A stretch of 39,183 bases of DNA from NCBI GenBank assembly GCA_004551485.1, contig SBLD01000025.1:1-39183 (forward strand), in the 5' to 3' direction. The notes under the pieces were generated by a model that searched no databases, had not been told where the DNA came from, and saw only the letters and a list, made by a program, of their open reading frames with translations. The position numbers and the translations under genes are program-made. The stretch comes from Billgrantia azerbaijanica. Its GTDB lineage: Bacteria; Pseudomonadota; Gammaproteobacteria; Pseudomonadales; Halomonadaceae. This document shows, piece by piece, positions 27,801-36,767 of this stretch (positions within the stretch are counted from its first letter, which is position 1; each line of letters opens with the position of its first letter).

Positions 27801-28455
27801 CGACCAGGGCCCGTTGCATGTCGAGGATTGGCTCGACGGCCTGCGCGAGAACGACGCCGGCGAGCGCTGCCGGCTGGTGCTGATGACCAGCAGCCTGGTC
27901 AACAAGGGCAAGTATCACTGGAAGCACTGGCTGGCCCCTTGGGTCAGTCATCTCGCCGGCCAGCTCGCCCTGGGCCCCATGACCACCGAGCTGCTCTCCC
28001 GGGCCGGCGGCGGCACCCTGCCGCCCATGGACGAAGCCACCGCGCGCAAGCACCTGGAGGCCATTGCCCGGGCCTGGCGCGCCGGCATGACCGCGCCCCT
28101 GCCGTTGGCCCGCGACACCGCCTTCACCTGGCACGAGAAGGGCGGCGACGCCGGCGCCCTGGCCCGCGTCTTCGGCGACGAGGAGAAAGCGGAAGAGGCC
28201 GACCTCAAGGCCTGGAAGGCCGCGGTCCAGGTCTTCGAGGGCAACGACTACACCCCCGGCGAGCGCGACCGCGATCCCTACCTGGCCCGACAGTGGCGGG
28301 ACCTGGAGGCCGTGGTGCGCCACGAGGCCGCCGGCCGGCGCTTCACCGAGCTGTGTGATGCCCTCTACGCCCCGCTGCATGATGTTGTGAAGAAAAGTAC
28401 CGTGAAGCGCAACGGCAAGAACGGACGCCAGCGCCAGGGAGGCCGCGACTCATGA
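24826..28455 (+). CDS. recC: Exodeoxyribonuclease V gamma subunit RecC
   Basis: A 1209-residue subunit of the RecBCD helicase-nuclease, which processes double-strand breaks and degrades linear phage DNA. RecC recognises Chi and carries inactive helicase and nuclease folds. Characteristic segments are FMVVHGNRLEALRDLAVEWL at the start, EDEVILVQSNGISQWLKLALA, the FGISSLPRQTLEALAAVSRV region, FSRSYFS and PFRHVCLLGMNDGDYPR. It is longer than E. coli RecC (about 1122). It is the first gene of recC-recB-recD, joined to recB by an ATGA overlap at 28452-28455. The Shine-Dalgarno is GAAGGA. Confidence 0.97.
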   Translation: MLTTTETALTPGFMVVHGNRLEALRDLAVEWLRNHPLGPLEDEVILVQSNGISQWLKLALAADPPAGAGIAAALDVTLPARYLWQAYRAVLGAEAVPPASPLDKPRLVWRLMRLLPELLDDATFAPLARFLADDEDRRKRHQLAERLADLFDQYQVYRADWLAAWAEGRDALIDARGQARPLAEDQRWQPALWRRLRDDISQGLGEEGLASSRAWVHTRFLEACRELTPETRPKDLPRRVVVFGISSLPRQTLEALAAVSRVSQVLLCVHNPCRHYWADIIEHKDLLRAARRRQRHRPGMPLTLDDTQLHLHAQPLLAAWGKQGRDYLRLLDEFDDPDHYRAMFDAEALRIDLFDSPAEDREAPGLLQQLQDDILELRPPQETRDTWPAVDPARDHSLRFHVAHSALREVEILHDQLLAAFDADPTLRPRDVLVMVPDIDTYAAAVQSVFGRLPPDDPRHIPFTLSDQTRRHRQPLLVALEALLHLPESRLTVSDLLDLLEVPALRGRFGLDADALPVLRRWIEGAGIRWGLDAEQRARLDLPGGLTANTWAFGLRRLMLGYAVGHSTENESADGPWHGIEPFGDIGGLEAALAGPLMDLLDTLEAQWRALSEPADVATWCRRLRALLAACFAADDEADLATLSRLEELLEAWQETTEDAGLTEALPLSVVREHWLGQLDEASLSQRFLAGAVNVATLMPMRAIPFRHVCLLGMNDGDYPRTQRPLDIDLMGHDYRPGDRSRREDDRYLFLEALLSARDRLVISWVGRSIHDNEPRPPSVLLGQLRDHLAAGWRLANHADDDGQALLAALTTEHPLQPFSRSYFSADPRLFTYAHEWRAVHQAAPDAETHAELPPIELDTALPLARLAGFLKDPVKAFFTTRLGVFLEREALESPDHEPFALDGLDHWQLQQALVEAGRRAVDDGDSPTPAVHDTLERLEREGRLAMGGFAELMREALVEPLDALFEAYAEKLAAWPHAWETPAPVSLALATDQGPLHVEDWLDGLRENDAGERCRLVLMTSSLVNKGKYHWKHWLAPWVSHLAGQLALGPMTTELLSRAGGGTLPPMDEATARKHLEAIARAWRAGMTAPLPLARDTAFTWHEKGGDAGALARVFGDEEKAEEADLKAWKAAVQVFEGNDYTPGERDRDPYLARQWRDLEAVVRHEAAGRRFTELCDALYAPLHDVVKKSTVKRNGKNGRQRQGGRDS

Positions 28456-31400
28456 ACTCGCCCGACTCCGCTCGAGATACCGCGCCCGTAACCATCCAGG
28501 TGACCGAGACGCCACGCCTCGACCCGGTGGCCCTGCCGCTCACCGGCAGCCGGCTGATCGAGGCCAGCGCCGGCACCGGCAAGACCTTCACCATCGCCCT
28601 GCTCTACCTGCGCCTGGTGCTCGGTCCCAGGGTCGCCAAAAACGAAGAGAACGCCGAGGACGCGGCCAGCTTCCCCCGGCCGCTGACGCCGCCGGAGATC
28701 CTGGTGGTGACCTTCACCAACGCCGCCACCCAGGAGCTGCGCGACCGCATCCGCGCCCGGCTGGTGGAGGCCGCCGAGGCCTTCTCTCCACAGGCGCCCG
28801 ACGACGCGCCCGAACCGGGGGCAGACCCCGATTCCGAAATGCCGACGGGAGAGACTACCGAAGAGGCGCCTGGGGCAGACCGTAGCGGAGGTCATTCAAC
28901 AGGGATGTTGAATGTAGCGCCCAGGGAGGGGGTCACAGCGCCTCCGCAAAGGTCTGCCCCAGGGAAAGCCCCGTCCCTGACAGGGGACCTCTTCGCCGAA
29001 CCACCGGTGGATAACTCAACCCCGGCGAATAATGCGGGCGGCGATCCGCTGCTCGCCCTGCGCGACAGCTACCCCCGCGAGAGCTGGCCGGCCTGTGCCC
29101 GGCGGCTGCGCCTGGCCGCCGAGTGGATGGACGAGGCCGCGGTCTCCACCATCCACTCCTGGTGCCACCGCATGCTGCGCGAGCACGCCTTCGACAGCGG
29201 CAGCCTGTTCGCCCTGGAGATGGCGCTGGACCAGTCGGAGATGGACCTGGAGATCGCCCGGGACTACTGGCGCAGCTTCTACTACGACCTCGACCCCGAG
29301 GCGCTGGCGATCATCGCCCGCTACTGGACGACGCCGGACGCCCTCAACGACACCGCCGCCCGGCTGCGCACCCACGCCGCTGCCCTGCCCGCGGCGCCGC
29401 CGCCGGCCGAGGCCCTGGCCGCCTATCGCGAGCAGCGCGCCGCGGCGCTCGCCGAACTCAAGGCGCCCTGGCCGGCCTGGCTCGACGAACTGGAGACGCT
29501 GCTCGAGGAAGCCGCCGCCCGCAAGGCATTCAACGGCCAGAAGCTCAATGCCAAGCACCGCGCCAACTGGCTCGCCGCCCTGCGCGAGTGGGCTGGCGAT
29601 CCGGAACTGGCGAGTCCCGATCTCACCCCCGCCGCCTGGAAGCGCCTGACGCCCGAGGGCCTGGCCGAGATCTGGAAGGAAGAGCCCGTGCCCAACCTGC
29701 CGGCGCTGGAGGCCCTGGCCGAGCTGCCGGAGCGGCTCGCCGCGCTGCCCGATCCCTTCGCCGACCTGCTCGCCCACGCCGTGCACTGGATGGCCGCGCG
29801 CCGCGAGAGCGTACAGCGCCGCCGCGCCGAGCTCGGCCCCGACGACCTGCTGCACCGCCTGGACGCCGCCTTCGCGGGCGAGGCCGGCGAGACGCTGGCC
29901 GCGCGCATTCGCGAGCAGTTCCCGGTGGCACTGGTCGACGAGTTCCAGGACACCGACCCGGTGCAGTACCGGCTCTTCGACCGGGTCTATGAACTGGCGA
30001 AGAACAGAGACGACAGCGCGGTGCTGCTGATCGGCGACCCCAAGCAGGCGATCTACGCCTTCCGCGGCGCCGATATCCACACCTACCTCCAGGCCCGGCG
30101 CGACACCGCCGGTCGCCACGTGACGCTGGGCACCAACTTCCGCTCCGCCGCGCCCATGGTGGAAGCCGTGAACCGGGTGTTCGCCCATGCCGAGGCCAGC
30201 GAGGCGGGCGCCTTCCTGTTCCGCCGGGGGGACGACAACCCCGTTCCTTTCGCTCCGGTGGACGCCAAGGGGCGCAAGGATGCCCTCGTCCGCCACGGCG
30301 CGGCCCAGCCGGCGCTGACGCTCTGGCACCTGGCCGCCGAGACGCCGCTGTCGAAGTCCGCCTACCTCACCGAGCTGGCCGGGCGCTGCGCCGCCGAGAT
30401 GGCCGCCCTGCTGCGCGAGGGCCAGGCCGGGCAGACCGGGTTCGCATCGACCGGTGGCGAAGAGCACGGCGAGCTGCGCCCCCTGGCGCCGTCGGACCTG
30501 GCCGTGCTGGTCAACAACGCCGGCGAGGCCCGCGCCATCCGCGCCGCCCTGCTCGCCCGCGGCATCCGCAGCGTCTACCTATCCGACAAGGAGGGCGTGT
30601 TCGAGACCGAGGCCGCCGCCGAGCTGGAGGTATGGCTCGCCGCCTGCGCCGCCCCGGACGACGAGCGCGCCCTGCGCGCCGCCCTGGCTACCCCGAGCCT
30701 GGGGCTCGGCCTGGCCGAACTCGACGCCCTGAACGGCGGCCCCCAGCAGGACGAGCTGGCCTGGGAGGCGCGGGTGATGCAGTTCCGCGACTACCACCGC
30801 CAGTGGCAGCGTCGCGGCGTGCTGCCCATGCTGCACCGCTTGCTGGCCGACTTCGCCGTGCCCGGCCGGCTGCTCACCGTGCCGGAAGGAGAAAGGCGGC
30901 TCACCGATTTATTGCACCTCGGCGAGCTGCTCCAGGAGGCCAGCGCCGAGATCGACGGTGAGCACGCCCTGCTGCGCCACCTGGCCGAGTCCCGCGCCCG
31001 GCCCCAGGAGCAGTCCGACGCCCACCGCCTGCGCCTGGAGAGCGACGCCGACCTGGTGCAGGTGGTGACCATCCACAAGTCCAAGGGCCTGGAGTACCCG
31101 CTGGTGTTCCTGCCCTTCATCGCCGCCTTCCGCCCCGTGAAGCAGGGCGACCTGCCGCTGCGCTGGCACGACGACGCCGGCCACCTGCGCCTCTCCCTGG
31201 ACGCCGACGACACCACCCTGGCCCGGGCCGACCACGAACGCCTGGGCGAGGACCTGCGCAAGCTCTATGTGGCGCTGACCCGCGCCCGCCACGCCACCTG
31301 GCTCGGCCTGGCGCCGCTGGAGGCCATGGAGCGCAGCGCCATCGGCCGGCTGCTCAAGGGCGGCGAGCCGCTGCCCCCCGAGGCCCTGCGTCCGGCCCTC

Positions 31401-32462
31401 GACGAGCTGGCCGACAGCGAGGGCCGGGTCACGGTAACCGACGCCCCCGAGCCGGACCCCACGCCGGTGCACCTGGCCACCGAGCAGGCGCCCCTGGGCG
31501 AGGCCCGTGCGCCCACCCGCGCCATCCGCGAGCACTGGTGGATCGCCAGCTACTCGGCGCTGCGCGCCGGCGCCGCCCCGGAGGACGCGCTCGAGCCCGC
31601 CGCCACCCTCGAGGCCGAACCAACCCCCGAGCCCACCACCGCCATTGAGGCCACCGTCCGGGAGGTGATCGACGAGCCGAGCGACAGCGGCGTGGCCGCG
31701 GTGAGCGAGGGCTCGCTGCATCGCTTCCCCCGCGGCCCCTCGGCGGGCACCTTCCTCCACGGCCTGCTGGAATGGGCCGGCGAGGAAGGCTTCGCCAGGG
31801 TGGCCACAGACGCCGCGCTGCGCGAGGACACCCTGGCCCGGCGCGCCAACCGCCGCGGCTGGGAGGGCCAGATTCCCGCGCTCGCCGCCTGGCTGCCGGA
31901 GCTCTTGACCACGCCGCTGCCGGTGCCGAATGAGGCCGCCCCGCTGCGCCTCGACGCCCTCGATCGCTCAACCAACTACCGGGTGGAGCTGGAGTTCTGG
32001 TTCGCCGCCCACCAGGTGAAAACGAAAGAACTGGACGCCCTCGTGAGCGCTTACACGCTGGACGGCCGCCCCCGCCCGGCGCTCGAGCCCGACACCCTGA
32101 ACGGCATGCTCAAGGGCTTCATCGACCTGGTGGTGGAGCACCAGGGCCGCTTCCACGTGCTCGACTGGAAGTCCAACCACCTGGGCGCGGACGACGCCGC
32201 CTACACCGAGGCGGCCATGGCCGAGGCCGTGCTCGAGAAGCGCTACGACGTGCAGTACTGCCTCTACCTGCTGGCCCTGCACCGGCTGCTCGCGGCCCGC
32301 CTGCCGGACTACGACATCGACCGCCACCTGGGCGGGGCGCTCTACGTCTTCCTGCGCGGCACCCGCTCCCCCTCCCGGGGCGTGCACGCCGAGCGCCCGC
32401 CGAGCGAGCTGATCCTCGCGCTCGATGCCCTGTTCCGCGCCGCCGAGGAGGCCGCCGCATGA
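28452..32462 (+). CDS. recB: Exodeoxyribonuclease V beta subunit RecB, with palindromic element inside the frame
   Basis: A 1336-residue UvrD-like 3'-5' helicase with C-terminal nuclease. Walker A SAGTGKT carries K44, VTFTNAATQELRDRI is motif Ia, and Walker B VDEFQDTD is at about 495-502. The helicase motif VVTIHKSKGLEYPLVFLPF and YVALTRARHATWLG follow. The nuclease site is FIDLV (D1225) and LDWKSN (D1238, K1240), with the YDVQYCLYLLAL helix. It is about 150 residues longer than E. coli RecB. Part of this comes from an acidic, proline- and glycine-rich insert after motif Ia (about residues 112-195) that includes translation of a 95-bp palindromic element. It is coupled to recC and recD by ATGA overlaps. 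Confidence 0.97.
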   Translation: MNSPDSARDTAPVTIQVTETPRLDPVALPLTGSRLIEASAGTGKTFTIALLYLRLVLGPRVAKNEENAEDAASFPRPLTPPEILVVTFTNAATQELRDRIRARLVEAAEAFSPQAPDDAPEPGADPDSEMPTGETTEEAPGADRSGGHSTGMLNVAPREGVTAPPQRSAPGKAPSLTGDLFAEPPVDNSTPANNAGGDPLLALRDSYPRESWPACARRLRLAAEWMDEAAVSTIHSWCHRMLREHAFDSGSLFALEMALDQSEMDLEIARDYWRSFYYDLDPEALAIIARYWTTPDALNDTAARLRTHAAALPAAPPPAEALAAYREQRAAALAELKAPWPAWLDELETLLEEAAARKAFNGQKLNAKHRANWLAALREWAGDPELASPDLTPAAWKRLTPEGLAEIWKEEPVPNLPALEALAELPERLAALPDPFADLLAHAVHWMAARRESVQRRRAELGPDDLLHRLDAAFAGEAGETLAARIREQFPVALVDEFQDTDPVQYRLFDRVYELAKNRDDSAVLLIGDPKQAIYAFRGADIHTYLQARRDTAGRHVTLGTNFRSAAPMVEAVNRVFAHAEASEAGAFLFRRGDDNPVPFAPVDAKGRKDALVRHGAAQPALTLWHLAAETPLSKSAYLTELAGRCAAEMAALLREGQAGQTGFASTGGEEHGELRPLAPSDLAVLVNNAGEARAIRAALLARGIRSVYLSDKEGVFETEAAAELEVWLAACAAPDDERALRAALATPSLGLGLAELDALNGGPQQDELAWEARVMQFRDYHRQWQRRGVLPMLHRLLADFAVPGRLLTVPEGERRLTDLLHLGELLQEASAEIDGEHALLRHLAESRARPQEQSDAHRLRLESDADLVQVVTIHKSKGLEYPLVFLPFIAAFRPVKQGDLPLRWHDDAGHLRLSLDADDTTLARADHERLGEDLRKLYVALTRARHATWLGLAPLEAMERSAIGRLLKGGEPLPPEALRPALDELADSEGRVTVTDAPEPDPTPVHLATEQAPLGEARAPTRAIREHWWIASYSALRAGAAPEDALEPAATLEAEPTPEPTTAIEATVREVIDEPSDSGVAAVSEGSLHRFPRGPSAGTFLHGLLEWAGEEGFARVATDAALREDTLARRANRRGWEGQIPALAAWLPELLTTPLPVPNEAAPLRLDALDRSTNYRVELEFWFAAHQVKTKELDALVSAYTLDGRPRPALEPDTLNGMLKGFIDLVVEHQGRFHVLDWKSNHLGADDAAYTEAAMAEAVLEKRYDVQYCLYLLALHRLLAARLPDYDIDRHLGGALYVFLRGTRSPSRGVHAERPPSELILALDALFRAAEEAAA
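28869..28963 (+). repeat. 95-bp REP-like palindromic element within recB
   Basis: Nested inverted repeats: outer arms CCTGGGGCAGACC (28869-28881) and GGTCTGCCCCAGG (28951-28963) are perfect. Next come GCGGAGG (28885-28891) and CCTCCGC (28941-28947), then a hairpin CATTCAAC-AGGGAT-GTTGAATG at 28893-28914. Such structure is foreign to normal coding DNA and looks like an intergenic palindromic element that landed in recB and stays open in the recB frame (reading PGADRSGGHSTGMLNVAP and onward). Confidence 0.85.
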
Positions 32463-34813
32463 CCCCGGACAGCCCTATCCACACCCCCGATCTCGCTCCC
32501 GAGCAGGCGCTTGATCGAGCGCCCGAACATGCTCTGGCCGATCACGCGGCGCTGTTCGCCCTGCTCGACCGCTGGGTGGCGCGCGGCTGGCTGCGCTCGC
32601 TGGACCGCGCCTTCGCCGCCTTCCTCAAGCGCGAGGTGAGTGAGGCTTCACCCCGGCTGCTGCTCGCCGCGGCGCTGGCCAGCCACCAGCTCGGCCGCGG
32701 CCACGTGTGCCTGGACCTGGCCCAGACCCTGGCCACCCCCGACCTCGCTCTCTCGCTGCCGCCGGAGGGCGACAGCCTGGAGGACCCGCCGCCGCTGCCC
32801 AGCCGGGTGATGGCCGGGCTCGACCTCGACGCCTGGCGCGCCGCCCTCGACCAGCCCGAGCTGGTCGGCACTGGCCCCGGCAGCACCCCGCTGGTGCTCG
32901 CCGGCAGCCGAGAGCGCCCCCGGCTCTACCTGCGCCGCTACTGGCAGCACGAGCAGGATATCCACACCCGGATTGCCGACCGGCTCGACCAAGCCACCGA
33001 TACAAGCGACGAGACCTGTGGGAGGCCGGCTCCGCCGGGCGAAGGCGCCGACAGGCGCCCCGGTCAAGCCACCGACACAAGCGACGAGACTTGTGGGAGG
33101 CCGGCTCCGACGGCGGTTCGACGCCTCGACGAAGGCGCCGACAGGCGCCCCGTCGATCCCACCACCCTGCGCCCGATCCTCGACGCCCTCTTCCCGCCCC
33201 GCGATGACCACGAAACTCAGCTCGACTGGCAGAAGGCCGCCTGCGCCCTGGCCGACCGCTCGCGCTTCGCGGTGATCACCGGCGGCCCCGGCACCGGCAA
33301 GACCACCACCGTGGTGCGCCTGCTCGCCCTGCTCCAGGCAATGGCGCTGGGCGAAGGCGAGCAACCGCTGCGTATCCGCCTGGCCGCGCCCACCGGCAAG
33401 GCCGCCGCCCGGCTCAACGAGTCCATCGCCGGCCAGGTCAGCTCGCTGCAGTTGGACGGTCTGGCCACCCTGTGGGAGGCCGATTCATCGGGCGAATGCG
33501 GTGTCGAGACGCTTCGATCAGCGATCCCTACCGAGGTCAGCACCCTCCACCGCCTGCTGGGCTCGCGCCCCGACACCCGCCGCTTCCGCCACGACCGCCA
33601 CAACCCGCTGCCGCTGGACGTGCTGGTGGTGGACGAGGCTTCGATGGTGGACGTGGGCATGATGGCCGCGCTGCTCGAGGCGCTGCCGCCCCGGGCGCGG
33701 CTGGTGCTGCTCGGCGACAAGGACCAGCTCGCCTCGGTGGAGGCGGGCTCGGTGCTGGGCGACCTGTGCGCCCGGGCCGAGGGCGGCCACTACACCCCGG
33801 CCACCGCCAAGTGGCTGGGTGACGCCACCGGCCAGCCGCTGCCCACGGACACCCTCGACGCCGACGGCCAGCCGCTCGACCAGGCCATCGCCATGCTGCG
33901 CGTTAGCCACCGCTTCACCGCCGACAGCGGCATCGGCCGGCTTGCATCGGCGATCAACGCCAATGCCGAGCCCGCCACCAAGCGCCGCGCCATCAGCGAC
34001 GCGCTCAACCACGGCTTCGCGGACCTCTCGCACCTGAAGCTTTCCGCCGACGACGAGCGCGGCCTGGCCCGCCTGGCGGTGACGGGCTGCCCCGAGCGCT
34101 TTCCGAATGCGAACGCGGCCGACGCGCCGCCGGTGGGCTATCGCCACTTCCTCAGCGTGATGGCCGAGCAACGCCCGGCCGACGGCGCGGATCAGCAATC
34201 CTTCGATGACTGGGCCCGCGCCGTGCTCGCGGCCCACGGCCACTTCCAGCTGCTGTGCGCGCTGCGCCGCGGCCCCTGGGGCGTGGAGGGCCTGAACGAG
34301 CGGGTGCGCCAGGCGCTGGAGCGGGAAAAACTGATCGACAGCCAGGACGGCCGCCAGCGCTGGTACCCCGGCCGCCCGGTGCTGGTGACGAAGAACGACT
34401 ACGGCCTGGGGCTGATGAACGGCGATATCGGCATCACCCTGGACATGCCGCGCCCGGGCGCCACGCACGCTTCACAGCGCCCGAACCATGCGCTTGGCGA
34501 CGGCAGCCGCCGGCTGCTGCGCGTGGCCTTCCTCGCCGGCGACGGCACCGACCGTATCAAGTGGGTGCTGCCCTCTCGCCTGCAAGCGGTGGAAACGGTA
34601 TTCGCGATGACGGTGCACAAGTCCCAGGGCTCGGAGTTCACCCACGCCGCCCTGGTGCTACCCGACGAGCCGAACCCCATCCTCACCCGGGAGCTGGTCT
34701 ACACCGGCATCACCCGCGCCCGCCACTGGCTGACGCTGGTGGAAACCGGTCGCGGCCAGCTGATGGACGCGGCGCAGAGACGGGTGATGAGGGTGAGTGG
34801 GTTGGGGAGCTGA
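32459..34813 (+). CDS. recD: Exodeoxyribonuclease V alpha subunit RecD, with REP-like repeats inside the frame
   Basis: A 784-residue 5'-3' superfamily 1B helicase subunit of RecBCD. The N-terminal domain (to about 175) is followed by a repeat-derived insert at residues 178-231. The helicase core then follows: Walker A VITGGPGTGKTTT with K281, RLAAPTGKAAARL, Walker B VLVVDEASMVDVGMM, LVLLGDKDQLASVEAGSVLGD, and the C-terminal TVHKSQGSEFTHAALVLP and YTGITRARHWLTLV. It is longer than E. coli RecD (608), partly because of the insert. The ATG overlaps the recB stop by 4 nt. It is the last gene before the cassette array. Confidence 0.97.
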   Translation: MTPDSPIHTPDLAPEQALDRAPEHALADHAALFALLDRWVARGWLRSLDRAFAAFLKREVSEASPRLLLAAALASHQLGRGHVCLDLAQTLATPDLALSLPPEGDSLEDPPPLPSRVMAGLDLDAWRAALDQPELVGTGPGSTPLVLAGSRERPRLYLRRYWQHEQDIHTRIADRLDQATDTSDETCGRPAPPGEGADRRPGQATDTSDETCGRPAPTAVRRLDEGADRRPVDPTTLRPILDALFPPRDDHETQLDWQKAACALADRSRFAVITGGPGTGKTTTVVRLLALLQAMALGEGEQPLRIRLAAPTGKAAARLNESIAGQVSSLQLDGLATLWEADSSGECGVETLRSAIPTEVSTLHRLLGSRPDTRRFRHDRHNPLPLDVLVVDEASMVDVGMMAALLEALPPRARLVLLGDKDQLASVEAGSVLGDLCARAEGGHYTPATAKWLGDATGQPLPTDTLDADGQPLDQAIAMLRVSHRFTADSGIGRLASAINANAEPATKRRAISDALNHGFADLSHLKLSADDERGLARLAVTGCPERFPNANAADAPPVGYRHFLSVMAEQRPADGADQQSFDDWARAVLAAHGHFQLLCALRRGPWGVEGLNERVRQALEREKLIDSQDGRQRWYPGRPVLVTKNDYGLGLMNGDIGITLDMPRPGATHASQRPNHALGDGSRRLLRVAFLAGDGTDRIKWVLPSRLQAVETVFAMTVHKSQGSEFTHAALVLPDEPNPILTRELVYTGITRARHWLTLVETGRGQLMDAAQRRVMRVSGLGS
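32990..33151 (+). repeat. Tandem REP-like repeats within recD
   Basis: A 45-bp unit at 32990-33034 recurs at 33065-33109 with two mismatches. It includes TGTGGGAGGCCGGCTCCG, which looks like a Pseudomonas-type REP core. A second motif, GAAGGCGCCGACAGGCGCCCC (hairpin GGCGCC-GACA-GGCGCC), follows each unit at 33041-33061 and 33131-33151. The whole segment is 162 bp (54 codons), so recD stays in frame, and it encodes the repeated peptide QATDTSDETCGRPAP. Confidence 0.88.
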
Positions 34814-34883
34814 AGGGCTCTCTTATCCAAGCGATGAGAAAGTGCCGCTTTCGGCCAGAAACGGCTATTGAGATTTTCCTGAT

Positions 34884-34966
34884 GTATAACGCTTGCAGCA
34901 TGCGCACCCTTGAAATGCAGCCGAAGGCGCAATGGAAAGGGTGTCGCTGTGCCTGCATTTGTTATG
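34884..34966 (-). repeat. attC-like site closing the nuclease/ATPase cassette
   Basis: On the minus strand it begins CATAACAAATGCAG and ends CTGCAAGCGTTATAC. AAC/GTT, TGCAG/CTGCA and ACCCTT/AAGGGT pair across the site with unpaired bases between them, the bulged-hairpin architecture of attC. It is 83 bp long, 32 nt after the ATPase stop codon. Confidence 0.78.
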
Positions 34967-34997
34967 ATATCAATGGCGCCTATCCTCTTGCTATCAT

Positions 34998-36767
34998 TTA
35001 GATGGCCGTCAAATCAATAGTTTCATCATGTAATTCTTGATAATCCTCTAGTGACTGAGAAAGAAAGCCACGTTCAAGTTCCCCACCACCAATGTAGATT
35101 AGCTTCGATTCTTCAGGGAAGTAAGCATCCTTAACGTCTTTAACACTGATTTTCTCGATAGGTTTAATATCTTTCTCGTCTCTATCCTCAGGATCACTTT
35201 TGACATGCTCCGATATAGAAACGAATGTCTGGGTATCTTCCGGCAGGTTGTTGCTAACAAATGATAAAATAGTCTCTAGATTAGTCTCATCTATATCTTC
35301 TTTGAGAATGGCGTCCAACAAAAATGGCAGCCTATGTGCAATTTTTGTTTTCGCAATGATAGCGTTCAATGCAAAATGATAGGCCATAACAGTCTTATGA
35401 AGCTCAACACCTTGTCGCGGGAAAGAATTAATTGAATATAGGTTAAGATATCTAGAGTCAGCTAACGGATTAAGCTTCAACTGCGACGCATAATCAGAGA
35501 ACAATTGTTTAAAATCTCTTTCTTTTGCTTTCCTTGCAGAGACTGTTTCCTGCTCCGTATTCATAGAATTAATGGACGACCTAACAGCGTCTAATTCAGT
35601 TTCTGAATCGCCAATGTCTTTTTGCATTTTTTTGTATAATTTAATATTTGCTTTGTTATCCACCCATTGATCAAAGGTAACTCCGTCTACATTTTTGCTT
35701 AAAAGAACTCCGTAATCATCTTGGATTTCTTTTCTAAATTTTTCAATTACTTTATTTGATGAGTGTATTTGTGACTTTTTTGTTGTCAGCTTGTCAGCAA
35801 TGTGTGACTCTAGCTCAACTGTATCATTGTATTTCTGATAATGGCTATACAAACCCTCTAAAGAATATGACAACACTTGGGTGCAGGCTGGGCAGCGATC
35901 AATATCATTATACTTCTGGTTCTTGACATTACTCCTAGTTCTCTTAAGAATTTTATGGTGGTTCTGTAGTAACGAAAGCTCATTGCATAGCTTTATATAT
36001 TTAGTTCTTTCTTCTTCCAAGGAGTTTGACTTTTTAACGTAGCTTTCAATGTACTCTTCTGCCTTCTCACCAAAGGTTTCGTCAACGAAATTTGAAAACT
36101 GGAATTCGGCCTTTTTGCTATATCGATTGAGGTTTTGGATATCAGCTGCCAGCCGATCTTTTTTTCTCGTAAGCTCTCTATACTCCACCCTATCGAAGCT
36201 GTTATTTACCCCAAGGTAATAGTCTAAGTAATCGTCTTTAAACCCTTTGTAATATTGAAGATTAGAAAATGATTCACGCAAATAAACCCAGCCTACAGAC
36301 TGAGAAATATAATATGGCAAAAACATGCTTTCGAGAGGGGCAGACTTAAGCTCCCCTTTTTGTTCTAAAAGCAGGGTAAAGCCAACCAAATCGCGTATAT
36401 AGTCTTTTAGTTTGACGTGCTCAACACTATTATCAGCATCTATCCCATGAAAAGGAACTACTCTTCCCTTCGGCTCTCTTACATAGATGGATTTCGGCTC
36501 CCTAATAATTGTGTATTCTTCTTCAACCCCATCAACAGTCTTGGTGAAGTCCACTCTGAATACTGGATTATAACTAAGAATTTCAGCTAGATTTTCACGA
36601 ACATCATTCACACCAAAAACAAACAACAAACTCTGAAGTAGAGAACTTTTCCCAGACGTATTACGCCCACTAATAATATTCACACCTGAGGAAAACTCAT
36701 CAAAAAAACAGAGGTTATGCGAATCAGAGCTGACAAACAGCCTGTTGAAATTAATAGTTACACTCAT
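34998..36767 (-). CDS. Rad50/SMC-like ATPase with zinc hook, probable anti-phage sensor (LmuB-like)
   Basis: A 589-residue ABC-type ATPase. Walker A GRNTSGKSS is at residues 34-42. FLPYYISQSVGWVYLRESF near 149-167 resembles the Q-loop region of DUF3732/ABC-three-component ATPases. A coiled coil (about 195-290) leads to a CPAC motif at 292-295 that could be a Rad50-type zinc hook, then a returning coil (to about 425). The head half follows, with VELHKTVMAYHFAL (signature-like) and LPFLLDAILKEDID (Walker B, D about 485). The start at 36767 shares one base with the stop of the nuclease gene. In Lamassu, LmuB of this kind senses DNA ends and releases the nuclease. It is similar in kind, but subtype and activity are inferred. 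Codon use and GC differ strongly from recD. Confidence 0.85.
   Translation of the reverse strand: MSVTINFNRLFVSSDSHNLCFFDEFSSGVNIISGRNTSGKSSLLQSLLFVFGVNDVRENLAEILSYNPVFRVDFTKTVDGVEEEYTIIREPKSIYVREPKGRVVPFHGIDADNSVEHVKLKDYIRDLVGFTLLLEQKGELKSAPLESMFLPYYISQSVGWVYLRESFSNLQYYKGFKDDYLDYYLGVNNSFDRVEYRELTRKKDRLAADIQNLNRYSKKAEFQFSNFVDETFGEKAEEYIESYVKKSNSLEEERTKYIKLCNELSLLQNHHKILKRTRSNVKNQKYNDIDRCPACTQVLSYSLEGLYSHYQKYNDTVELESHIADKLTTKKSQIHSSNKVIEKFRKEIQDDYGVLLSKNVDGVTFDQWVDNKANIKLYKKMQKDIGDSETELDAVRSSINSMNTEQETVSARKAKERDFKQLFSDYASQLKLNPLADSRYLNLYSINSFPRQGVELHKTVMAYHFALNAIIAKTKIAHRLPFLLDAILKEDIDETNLETILSFVSNNLPEDTQTFVSISEHVKSDPEDRDEKDIKPIEKISVKDVKDAYFPEESKLIYIGGGELERGFLSQSLEDYQELHDETIDLTAI

Noticed and set aside
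29016-30467. Minus-strand open frame of 483 codons
   Set aside because: It is antisense to recB, which is fully supported by helicase motifs in its own frame.
32990-33151. Repeats in recD as a CRISPR array
   Set aside because: Only two imperfect copies are present, the unit contains its own hairpins, and the segment is part of the recD reading frame.
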